From: Ustilago trichophora | Taxonomy: Eukaryota > Basidiomycota > Ustilaginomycetes > Ustilaginales > Ustilaginaceae | DNA: 64,000 nt | Assembly: GCA_900323505.1 (NCBI GenBank) | Contig: OOIN01000024.1 | Span: 434,001-498,000, forward strand | Direction of reading: 5' to 3' | Part shown: positions 52,356 to 60,835 of the stretch, in pieces | How positions within the stretch are numbered: position 1 is the stretch's first letter | Layout: every line of letters starts with the position of its first letter | The notes under the pieces: generated by a model | The model's input: only the letters and a program-made list of their open reading frames with translations | Told to the model about the DNA's origin: nothing | The model's database searches: none | Made by a program: the position numbers and the translations under genes

Positions 52356-52665
52356 AGTCGGTTTTGCGAAAAGGGGGAGCAGTGAGTTCTCCAATAGCGC
52401 GACCTTTGTCACGATCAAGCTTTTCACCAGTGCTTTTGGAGAGCTTCTTGAAATCTCTCCTGCTCTTAAGATCATCGTTCTCAACCATGAGATCGTGAAG
52501 ATACCACAACCTCCAACTAAGGTTTTCGAGACGCTGGCCTTGCTCGAGATGGGCGGCGACTTTGGTGCAGACTCTCCAGGTACGCAGGAGCGAGTCTTCA
52601 TCGTGAAGGTTGGAAAAGGGGCTGAAGGACTTGTTGCCTTTGACTTTGAGGAGGAGTGGAGCCAT
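49207..52665 (-). CDS. Double GATA zinc-finger transcription factor with fungal DUF1752 domain
   Basis: A 1152-residue transcription factor. The N-terminus carries the fungal DUF1752 motif (about 28-60: WRVCTKVAAHLEQGQRLENLSWRLWYLH), as in AreA/Nit2-type nitrogen regulators and fission yeast Gaf1. Two GATA fingers follow: residues 610-634 (CTNC..x17..CNAC) and 694-718 (CFNC..x17..CNAC), each with the GLYLKLH helix. Two fingers are unusual for the AreA type and more like siderophore regulators (Urbs1/SreA), but DUF1752 argues for the nitrogen/carbon branch. A basic stretch, VIKKRSRYDEKRG, follows finger 2. The C-terminal third is Ala/Asn/Ser-rich and disordered with Gln and Asn runs. The ATG at 52665 is the first in frame. 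The gene is duplicated at 60852-64000. Confidence 0.9.
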   Translation of the reverse strand: MAPLLLKVKGNKSFSPFSNLHDEDSLLRTWRVCTKVAAHLEQGQRLENLSWRLWYLHDLMVENDDLKSRRDFKKLSKSTGEKLDRDKGRAIGELTAPPFRKTDSGEALRKKAVERQKLRALAVARLQGKFRNGGAGAGAGAGGKQSMKDMQYTFALDPTVNFKQTTVGNKDASKEYAQTQRQNGPVGTTNKFPLNLSPQASNTNDTRNDAMELSADSHIDTTMVDTGATFDQIMASAGLGDMTNASGGYRLEDIEAAERDLLLNHHIDLNAPLDSLLAGLGNMEDVQMDLADFGLPVSDLPNFNAPFDQTLADMSAPRASSSTGPIRQQVGPAKLKQIRRKKTDPQPQKVASELARKKAEELRNIRKLTEQTQRTHIQNSSRPESKEPSPDGSVGSNWSANVTSSNGDAQPDWLNSATSLFGVNQGLSQSLPEGAHLPLSGYGSIANAQNSINSLHIDTSVSTIQAGVMQPPPFGARGTSVSVPTTPLLAPEAGPFQGADRPVDSLSAPSSPTLRPALANIGRSGSSPGPSTSVGASKAAVKRHSTDGSLTGADGLPKPKGRGRRSIAGSIAFTAINPDLNKKPEGLPAGSSTPSVSFASGSGHPTQAQCTNCGATSTPLWRRDPNDLLLCNACGLYLKLHKTPRPKSLKNHHSHSHSGHITPSATPGGASAPGSRAGSPSRPGSPGAEDMMSCFNCGTYTTPLWRKDDAGHTVCNACGLYLKLHNEHRPVTMRADVIKKRSRYDEKRGRASAANSRRTSPQPQSAPSSASAESSEPMVVDKPARAKSNSVTFQLQPSNAAETNAAATSTSAPGSAVLPGSSWPSLGMNNSGVGSGVTVGVGVGETNIAHQLNDAFANAMSRFSTGVPMQQQQQQASASPASAAGSGTTADSTTNTAASSTSGPSQQFGWSPWSQPQAPTSAAAPCSTGTAASSTTCPPIPIPGQQTDIQTLSAAFSAHPALAYAVHQAAEKFPAFFAQNPLGATASVAAAAGIHNPFGAAFAGGNAAGTGGVNNSNTNNARGSGNAAETETQSLDIAGVGTPSNLGQGHDSVMMMDLATPTSTDGDSNDNNNNNNDNSSSSSNRPESNCNNRSNSSVATGNATSLNGRGTISEFATSISQAVNVNGNNNTNGAVGGVDLGEGGTPQAGSWW

Positions 52666-54723
52666 GATTGGAATGTGTGGACACCGTCAGACTTGGCTTG
52701 TCTGGGACGGTGATCACGAATGGTGAAGAGGTTGTATTGCTGCGGTGATGACGAGACTGGAGCAAATATAGCCGGCCAGTCGAATGCCGAAGTTGGGCGA
52801 GAATTGAATGTCTGTTTCGGACAAATCTGTCAAAGAGCCGTGATGGAGGGTGGGTGGTGATCAGAAGCTTGGCTGAGTCGAGTGATGGCAACTATTGACG
52901 GAGAGCGACTGTGTGATACTGAGCTGCTACTGACTGAGCCGTTGACAAGTGCCGATGAGACGGAAGCTGATCCCTATGAGAGAGAGTGTGTGTGTATGAT
53001 AGTGAGTTTAGAGAAGCACTCGTAGCAATCGAATGTAGCGACGAAAAGTGGACAGAATCGAAATCGCCCTTGCTTTGCAGCAAAAGTTGAGCGATGAGGG
53101 AGGAGGCGAGGAGAGCAAAAGTCTATTTCTTGTTTCAACGTTGTTTGGCTGGTGAGGGGAGGCCGCGGGAAGACGGCGGCACTCTTTTGAACATCCAGTC
53201 TGCGATGGTCGTCTTTATTTTTGTTTTTTTGGCAACGTTGTCCTTGTAGTAAAACGGAGGGAGGCGAGTGTTGCGCTCTACAACCGCAGTAGTAGTGGTT
53301 GTCGTCAGTGGTCGCGAGGATGCTTTTGGGTTGATAGATGAATATTGACGCTGATGAGTTTTGTTTGGTGGCCGATCAGCAGTGAGGCATGAAGGGTGGG
53401 AATGATGGTGGTGGAGATGATGGTGGTGGTGGACTTTGGTGTATGCAGGCCAGGGAGCTACAGTTGCTCTCAAGTCAATTGTGCCGTCACGAGAGCACCA
53501 GAGAGACAGAGAGAGACAGAGAGACAGTGCCAGAGAGGGCGGAAAAAAAAAAAAGTCGGCAGCCGGATTGCCTTTGGGTTGTCTGCAGCAATAACGCAGA
53601 ACAAGAAAAACAAAAAGAAAAATTGGGTGTGTCGCCGTGGGGGCGGGCGGTGAGCCAAACGCGAAAAACGGTCGACACAAAGTGGCAAGCAGTTCAAGAG
53701 AAAAGAGGGCGAAAATCGAGCAAGAAGAGCCAGATGCAAACGACCCTGAGACGAGAAGCATCAAGAGCCGAGAACAAGAGCTGTCCAGTGTACAAGAATG
53801 CAGAACCACGAGCGCTCTCGAACGTTGGGCGGAGTACAAGTGCGAGGGAGCACGTAAAACAAAATAAAAATAAAATAAAAAAAAGACACCATCGCATGGA
53901 ATTCTTACAGAGTTCGACCGCACACTTTGCCGTCCCTCCGACACTTTGACGCTCCAACAGACAGGCCAGACCCGACCACTCCTACCATACAACATACTTG
54001 CACTGTATATACATTCTAACTGTATGCATCTCAATTGAGATTGCAAACAATCATGACCATTCATATTCTGTCTAGACTAGGCTTTGTTAAACTTGCTTGT
54101 CGCTCGCCACGTCCACTGCACAAGTCAATGCAATAGCAAGACGACCCTGGGGACCTGCAGTATGTACAACATACAGTACTCTGTACAGTACAATGCGCGC
54201 ACCTTGAATCAAAAGCAAAATCAAATCCCATGTCTTAAGCGAGTTTTTCCGCCATTTCGCCATCTCTCCTTCTCTGCTCGGTTTTGGTGAAGAAGGGTGC
54301 GCGATTATGTTGGTTGCCGAACCCCAGAAAATTTGTTGTGCAGTACGAGGTCGAACAAAAAAACATCAAAAAACAAAATCAATTTCTTCCTTTCTTGGGG
54401 TAAAGCACAAACCCACCCACCCCCTCTCTCTCTCTGTTTCTCTCACTCACACAATCGCAAACAGTACCGTTATGATCATGGTCCTCAGCATTGCGTACGC
54501 AGAGGAGAAAACCGAAAAGAAAAAATGAAAAAACGTGATCATTCTATGACGAGGAGAAGAGTTGATCTTACACCACAAGAAATGGCTCAGACCGAAGCCG
54601 GACCGAGATGTCTCCACCATCAATTTCCTCTATAGTACTGACCAAGTGTCCGCCACATGTTAACATGACATTCTTCTCGAGTTTCATTGCATTGCATTTC
54701 TTTACCCCACGTCGACATTTGGA
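52666..54723. other. 2-kb upstream region of the GATA gene
   Basis: Contains GA/CT-rich and CCACCAT-type repeats (53395-53440), A-rich tracts (53540-53555, 53860-53885) and a TGTACAGTAC cluster (54171-54192). A 309-codon minus-strand frame at 53135-54064 is built from these repeats and rejected as a gene. The right end is the 3' flank of the TRAPPC8 gene. Confidence 0.5.
52764..52771 (-). promoter_or_regulatory. TATA-like element upstream of GATA gene
   Basis: TATATTTG on the minus strand about 100 bases upstream of the GATA factor ATG. It should recur beyond the window if the tandem duplication is real. Confidence 0.4.
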
Positions 54724-57700
54724 TCAATGTTGCTCCACAAATCGTCCAACCAGCACCCCTTCCTCCTTCTCATCATCGGGCAGACACCACTTTGTGACAA
54801 CCTCAAATCCAACCCCTTTACTATCATCATCATCATCATCAGCCTTCAGCCTTGTCGCTGTCAGCTGGCTACATCCTCCAGCCTCCAGTGTACATCTTAG
54901 CGTTTTGCGTCCGGTCCAGTTGGCTCCGTCTCCTAGCTGAATTTCCACATGTGCTGTGTAGCGATCGGAAAAGTTGCGTACTACAAAAGTGTACCTCTTC
55001 TTCTTTGCAATCTCTTTTTCTTCTTCTTGTCCTGCGACTCGTTCGACATATACCACCGTAGGACATTGATCCAGAGCAAGCCGGCTTAGGAGGATATTTT
55101 GCAGCAGACTGGCTTTCTCCTTTATCGTTTCTGCGTAAAGGCTTCGAATCTGACCTGTCTTAGAAGCAGAGCAAGACGACGACACGTGCGGATGGGTGAT
55201 AGCTCGAATTTGACTACGACAAGGACCTGGCTGTAGGCCGTACACCTGTGTCTGGCCTGTTCGGTTGGGCTGGCCGGCGGATAAGATGGTATAGTGCGCC
55301 AAAAGGTCAAAATCGCGTGCATCCCACAGGGTGAAGCTAGCACTCCGATCGCGGGCCGAGAGCGTCGGGAATGCCAATGAGAGCATCCTCAAACGCCAAA
55401 TCTTACGTGCTTCTCGATGGAGCGATAGCAACATTGATCTTGTTTCGATCGATGATGACGACGAGCAAGATGCCAAGACCTGGCTCGAAAATTCCAAGTG
55501 CACATCAACTGGTCGAGGTCGACGAACATCGCGACTCAGAAGAAGATCTTGTAGCTTTGTCGCCGTGTACTCCGACTCCTCGTCCGCTTTTGCGTCGATG
55601 GGTACAGCTTCGATCCGTAAACGACCTCTCCAAGTCTGCAAGGGAGCAATGACCACCGATGCCATCTCATCTTTGCCATCATCCGAGACAATCCGCCAAA
55701 GTGGACTCAAGACCGACAAAGCGTCCAGCCGAACTTCATCCCGACTCAACTGGTTTCTCGCTTCCACCATCACGTCGTGTACGCATGCTGTGATTCTGGC
55801 TGGCTTGGTAGCAACGCTGATTTGTACAGCTGGCGAGACCTGGGTGCAAAGGGCGAGTCGGGAGAGGTATGTCTCGCCGTCCGAGGACGAGAATGAAAGT
55901 AGCCAAGCGAGGCTTACATCTCCTGTGCGGATTGGGCGGATGATGAGTGTTGTTTCCACTTCCTGTCCCGATTGGAGCTCAGTGTGGCCTTCTTGATCCA
56001 AGATGCTTTGAGGAACGACTGGCCCGAGATGGTTCGGCATGGTGTGCTGTTCACCGCTGACATTGGGCGTTGTGCTGTCAGTGTCAAAGATCGCCACTTC
56101 TGGCTGATTGCACAGCGCACGCAAGTCGTCGATCGGCGCGCTGCCTTCGTTCTTCAGCAGCACCTGGAGCCGCACCTGTTCGCCCAGGAACACTTGCTGT
56201 GGCGATTCGACGATCCTTGCCGTGAGCGTAGGTCGAGGACCATGCACCGAAACAGCCAAGCTGAGATCAGGTCCGTATGCAACAGAAGTACGCTGTTCTT
56301 TGTTCCCGTTGAGTCGGTTTCCTTTCTTTTCGAGCTGCTGGACTAGGTGAATCGTCTCAGCCAGTCGGAAAGTTACGCTGGCTACGCGCAGGCTCTTGCA
56401 CTCCTTTCTGACGCGCATAGCCACTCGGACTCTGCGGTGCTGGAAGGGGCCAAGAGTATGCTTGCCAGCATCGTCCGAGTCAAATTCGTTCGCGCTGAGT
56501 TGCTCGGTAGGTTCGGTGTCGTTCGCTTTGAGACTATTGATCTTGAGCACCGGACGAATGGTGTCAATGGTAAGATCAACTCCGAGCGGGTTACGCACCT
56601 CGATGTCGAGCCAGAAAGTTTGATTAATCGGTACCTGTCTAGCCTGGGTAGATGTCTGACTGGTCGGACGCTTACGTCGCTTCTTGGACCCATCGAGCAT
56701 CGTCCGTTCAGCCAGCCCGTTATCCACCAGATCCTGTTCCAGCTTCTCCCACACCGCATCGTCGATCGTGGAAGTGGCTGACGCACTCAACTCTGGAACA
56801 AATCTCAGCATTGCCCCTGCAGTGTCAAAGATCGGATAGGGCAAAGCCAACGTCTTGGCTTTCCCATCTGTCGACGACTGGTCAGAGTACTTGTACGCCG
56901 TCTGAACGTCTTTCAAGAATCCCTCGTGCTCCACTGGCGAGTTGGCACTTGGACGGATCAATTTGACCAAGTGAGCCACAGCGGCATCCGAATCACCCTC
57001 GTTGTAGGCCTGCATGCCCAACTTGTGCTCGATGTGATTCTCGATCAGAGCCCACCCTTTCTCTCGATACACGACGGCTGCTTGAGCATAGCATCGCAAG
57101 GAAAGAATCTTCTGCCCGCACGCCTGGTACTTGTGCGCAGCTGTTACAAGGTACAGCGCATACTTGCGCAGGGAAGGCCTAGGACGAAGTTGAAGACATG
57201 CCAATGCAGCCTGTTCCAGCAAGAGTGGGGCAAGCACTTCGTCCGACTTTTGCGACATTCGCAACAGTCCAGCCGGCGCAGGTCGCAGGTAGCCCAGCAT
57301 CCGGTATGCTTCATAGTAGAGCAGCGTGGCTCGAAGTGCATGATTCTCGTCTACTACGGTGGTAGTGACACGAGCCGGTGATCGCAGCCCATACTCGTGA
57401 CATGCTTGCGCCAAGTAACTATCGACGTCGATGGGCGGGCTGCGCGAGGTGTACATGATCATCAGATGCGAAAGACCAAACATCTCTGTAGCACCTGCTG
57501 CGTATCGATAGGCCTTGTCTCCCGCAAAATCTTTGCGCCCGAGATCGTACATGGATGCTGCGAGCTTGTAGTCGCGTATTGTGAAAGCAAAGTCGGCCAG
57601 ACGTCGTGTTTGAGCTTCGATGGAGCTGTAGGGGTAGAACTCGTGCTGCGTATCATAGCCACCTGAAGTAGCAAGGCCGCCTGGGGTGGAAGTCCCGTTC

Positions 57701-58863
57701 CCACTCTTATCGCCAGATCCGCCGACACTTGCGACACCGCCAAACAGCTTGCGTGAGGCGCCAAAGAGTCTATTCGTCAAACCTTTTCGGGAGTTGGCAA
57801 GATGATCGCCCATATGCTGCACGTATCGTTCCATGAAGGGCACAATTGACTGAGCCGTGAGTTCACGAATGAAGCCCTTGATTCGCTTCACATCCTCCTC
57901 GTCCAGCATCGCAGCCACGTTCGAAGTCATGGGGTCAGGTGTCGGACTTGTCAATCCAGGTGAAGTCGGCAGACTTGGCAGATAAGGTGTCCAAAGCGAG
58001 GACAATTCGGCCGGCACAACAACACGGTCATCAGAAGCACTGTTGATAGCCAAAAGACAGCAATGAAGGCCGTACGTCTTTTTGATCTGTTCCAAGATCT
58101 CTTTTGAGCTGACGAGGTCTGATCCTGATGTACGTACGTCGTGGATGAGGACATAGTACTTGAGCGTATCTGGATTGAGATAGGGATGCGCCGGAAAGGG
58201 CGAAGACTGCGTTGTAGTTTCGTAGAGCTTGGCAAAGTCGTTCATCGGGTCGGGCGAGGCAGACGAGACGGCCAAGAGGACTGCAACAGGATGACCGAAC
58301 GACTCATGCTTTGCGATGGTCCTCTGACCAAACACGAGCTGCTGAACCGCTGCGAACCAGGGAGCGGTCTCTTCGACAGAGCCACGTTGCAACTTTGCCA
58401 GAGCATCGTCCCAAACCTCATTGCTATCATCGCCTGCCTCTTCCTCTTCATCCTTCTTCTCCTTGGTCGTAGAGGTCTTGGCTGTGGAGACTGGTCTTGG
58501 AACCTGAGCATCCCATTTTTTGATGTTGGTAGCGATAAGGTGGTTGACTCGATCCAAAAGCTCCTCGTTGGATCTAGCCACCGCTGAAGGTCTGGGAAGC
58601 GGATGCGAGTGAGGCGAACTGATAGCGCTAGCAGCTTCCGGATTGAAGAGCGAGTAAGGATCAAAGCGAAGTGGGAAACGATCGCAGATCCGTGTTTCGA
58701 GCTGCGAAGTGCGTACAGAGAGACGCTCGACCGAGAACTCAAAAGGTCGCAAAAGGGTTGATAGATCTGGGATGCCGTTGAGCTGGACGACGCGGTCGAC
58801 GTCTGGGCTGGAGAGGACGGCTACACGCGGCGACAAGGCCGCATGAATGCGTAGATCGCTCAT
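54724..58863 (-). CDS. TRS85: TRAPP complex subunit TRAPPC8/Trs85
   Basis: A 1379-residue homologue of Trs85/TRAPPC8, the subunit that defines TRAPPIII, a Rab1/Ypt1 exchange factor acting in autophagy and Golgi traffic. Recognisable parts are VPFMERYVQHMGDHLANSRK followed by GLTNRLFGASRKLFGG (about 340-375), then YPYSSIEAQTRRLADFAFTI and RDYKLAASMYDLGRKDFAGD (about 415-455), where the alpha-solenoid begins. Helical repeats continue to about 690. The C-terminal half consists of beta-sandwich-like segments, also typical of this family. The ATG at 58863 gives MSDLRIHAALSPRVAVLSS, a normal Trs85 beginning. No intron is needed. It lies in the inferred 11.6-kb tandem duplication unit, so a second copy is predicted beyond 64000. 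Confidence 0.88.
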   Translation of the reverse strand: MSDLRIHAALSPRVAVLSSPDVDRVVQLNGIPDLSTLLRPFEFSVERLSVRTSQLETRICDRFPLRFDPYSLFNPEAASAISSPHSHPLPRPSAVARSNEELLDRVNHLIATNIKKWDAQVPRPVSTAKTSTTKEKKDEEEEAGDDSNEVWDDALAKLQRGSVEETAPWFAAVQQLVFGQRTIAKHESFGHPVAVLLAVSSASPDPMNDFAKLYETTTQSSPFPAHPYLNPDTLKYYVLIHDVRTSGSDLVSSKEILEQIKKTYGLHCCLLAINSASDDRVVVPAELSSLWTPYLPSLPTSPGLTSPTPDPMTSNVAAMLDEEDVKRIKGFIRELTAQSIVPFMERYVQHMGDHLANSRKGLTNRLFGASRKLFGGVASVGGSGDKSGNGTSTPGGLATSGGYDTQHEFYPYSSIEAQTRRLADFAFTIRDYKLAASMYDLGRKDFAGDKAYRYAAGATEMFGLSHLMIMYTSRSPPIDVDSYLAQACHEYGLRSPARVTTTVVDENHALRATLLYYEAYRMLGYLRPAPAGLLRMSQKSDEVLAPLLLEQAALACLQLRPRPSLRKYALYLVTAAHKYQACGQKILSLRCYAQAAVVYREKGWALIENHIEHKLGMQAYNEGDSDAAVAHLVKLIRPSANSPVEHEGFLKDVQTAYKYSDQSSTDGKAKTLALPYPIFDTAGAMLRFVPELSASATSTIDDAVWEKLEQDLVDNGLAERTMLDGSKKRRKRPTSQTSTQARQVPINQTFWLDIEVRNPLGVDLTIDTIRPVLKINSLKANDTEPTEQLSANEFDSDDAGKHTLGPFQHRRVRVAMRVRKECKSLRVASVTFRLAETIHLVQQLEKKGNRLNGNKEQRTSVAYGPDLSLAVSVHGPRPTLTARIVESPQQVFLGEQVRLQVLLKNEGSAPIDDLRALCNQPEVAIFDTDSTTPNVSGEQHTMPNHLGPVVPQSILDQEGHTELQSGQEVETTLIIRPIRTGDVSLAWLLSFSSSDGETYLSRLALCTQVSPAVQISVATKPARITACVHDVMVEARNQLSRDEVRLDALSVLSPLWRIVSDDGKDEMASVVIAPLQTWRGRLRIEAVPIDAKADEESEYTATKLQDLLLSRDVRRPRPVDVHLEFSSQVLASCSSSSSIETRSMLLSLHREARKIWRLRMLSLAFPTLSARDRSASFTLWDARDFDLLAHYTILSAGQPNRTGQTQVYGLQPGPCRSQIRAITHPHVSSSCSASKTGQIRSLYAETIKEKASLLQNILLSRLALDQCPTVVYVERVAGQEEEKEIAKKKRYTFVVRNFSDRYTAHVEIQLGDGANWTGRKTLRCTLEAGGCSQLTATRLKADDDDDDSKGVGFEVVTKWCLPDDEKEEGVLVGRFVEQH

Positions 58864-59461
58864 GTGTCGGCAGCCAGTGCGCTATGCAGAGAAAGCTGAT
58901 CCTGGCTTGGGTCGGGCTGAGATGGTCGGACGGGAATTGCCGAGCTCTACCGCGACATGGCAACAGCGGCAAAAGGGCGCCGAGTATGCTTCTTGGGACC
59001 GATTCTCGAAGCAGCACGTTGCTCGGCGCGATTCGAGGGCTGCCAAACTTGTGATCCAAGGAGGTAGTGAAGATAGTGCAATTAGACCGGTGCTAACTAG
59101 GTAAAACGCATAGTCGTGAAGGAAGAGAGGCCAAGAGTTGGACCAAGATGATTCTGTCGCTATTAGGGTCTCTCTCTCCACTTTGTGTATTCTCGCAACT
59201 TCAAAATTCCGGCTTGCAAATTGCGCGCTGTGAACCGTGCACACACATTTCACTCCCATCATTATCACGGGCACAAGTTGACGAAAGCAACCTATGGATA
59301 CTCTTTGCGTTTATGGAAACGAGTATGAGTACTACATCTTTCACATTTCAACTCACATACTTATCTCGAACACAAGCACACAATTCTTTAGACGGCCTTT
59401 TGGATGATCCTAGCTTGCAGAAAAAAGCGAATGGCATGCTGGGGTAAATGTGCGAACCTGT
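58864..59461. other. Intergenic region between TRAPPC8 and mannosidase fragment
   Basis: Promoter of the TRAPPC8 gene (-) and 3' flank of the GH47 gene (-). No gene is seen. Confidence 0.6.
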
Positions 59462-60835
59462 TTAGCGGATGCCCTTTGACCTCAATCTGGCCATATGCAT
59501 TGCCTGTTCTTGAGCTTTTCTCTCCGCCACCTCATCATCCATCGACTGCCTTGCTTCCATTGAGCGCAGTAATTCTGCTGCCGAATCTGCGTTCAGCGTC
59601 TCATAGTTGGCTTCGAGTTGCTTAATCACCGCTTCTTGTGAAGCTTCATCGGTGGTTTCGTCAAATTCGACTTCGAGGGATCCATCGGCTGCTTCGTATA
59701 CTGATGTACCGGCGACCGAGGCGAGGAGCAAGTCGTCCCTGTGACCAGAGGTGTGAGAGTTGACGTATCGCAGAGCTTCTTCGGCTTCTGCGATTGATGC
59801 GGCGGCGGCTTCTTCGCTGGTGGCAGCGGCGGATGATGTGGCGCGTTCGGCTCGCTCGACAAGACTGCGAAGCTTGTTCTTGAGCGCATCTCCACCCAAG
59901 CCGTTGATCAGGTCGCGGATCTTGTGTGCCGAATTCTTGGATTGCCACTGCGTCCATAGCATCTGCTTTTGGTTGTTGGTCAGTCCTCCCACTTGACCTC
60001 GCTCTCCGCCCGAGTAGCTTCCTGAAGTAGGGGAGGGCAGATGCGAGTCTTCTGAAGCATTCGCATCCCAGAATTTCTTGCTGCCGTGTCCCGCCCGGCC
60101 CCACTTGCCGTTTTTGGGTGCCAAGAGAGGATGGGCCTCGGTAGTAAAAACATACTCGTCGAGCGAGATGAGCTCTGGTGGTGAGAAGAGCAGATAATAG
60201 TACTTGAACGTCTCTGCAAACGTGAAACTCTCCATGCTGTCCATCCAGTCGGCTGGCGATCGATTGACGTCGTAGATGGCGCTGAAGCCAGCTTCTGTCA
60301 TGCAGTGGGTGACCCACGACGCAAACATCTGCCATCCGCGCTCCTGCCAAGCTGGATCACCCGTAATCCTCCACATGTAGAATACGGATTCGATGGTCTC
60401 GGGTCGGTTGAGGTAGCTGGTGTGCACGCTGCGAACACCGACAATGGGACTGCCGCGTGGCTTGCCTCGTCGAGAAGTACCGTCTGGGAGGCTGATCATA
60501 TCGAAGCGGTCGTCATCGTCACTGGTGTAAAAGATGAGGTTCTCTGGGCCGATACCAGTGGTAGAGCTGTTGTATGCCCACCAGCAAGTGCCAGTGATGC
60601 CCTTGGCCAGCTCGATGTCATCAGCCCGTTCTGCCATCATGCGCGATCCCAGGCCCATCATACCTCCGCTGAAGCAGGCAAGATGTTCCAACTTGGCGAT
60701 GTATCTCGAATTGGAAAGTTCGCCGATGGTCAGCAGATTGACGCCTGGTACGGTGTCGATGCGGGAGATGAGCAACTTCTTAGCTCCTTCGATGGCATCC
60801 GAGTACATGCGGCTGTACTGAGAGCGGAAAAACAT
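59462..60835 (-). pseudogene. GH47 alpha-1,2-mannosidase, 5'-truncated by the duplication junction
   Basis: C-terminal half of a class I alpha-1,2-mannosidase (GH47), the calcium-dependent enzyme that trims mannose from N-glycans in the ER/Golgi. Visible motifs are LLTIGELSNSR, KLEHLACFSGGMMGLG, LNRPETIESVFYMWRITGD, SFTFAETFKYYYLLFS and VFTTEAHPL, whose Thr binds calcium in the family. About 220 polar, partly coiled residues follow. GH47 homology begins at SQYSRMYSDA, exactly at the junction with the duplicated GATA segment (60824/60825). The first three codons (ATG TTT TTC) and part of the fourth come from that segment. The N-terminal half of the catalytic barrel, roughly 300 residues or more, is absent. 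This copy cannot encode a complete enzyme. An intact copy is predicted beyond 64000. Confidence 0.85.

Noticed and set aside
53135..54064. 309-codon minus-strand reading frame upstream of the GATA gene
   Set aside because: Composed of His/Phe/Ser/Leu runs encoded by the CCACCAT and GA/A-rich repeats; no domain, and it lies in a promoter-like region.
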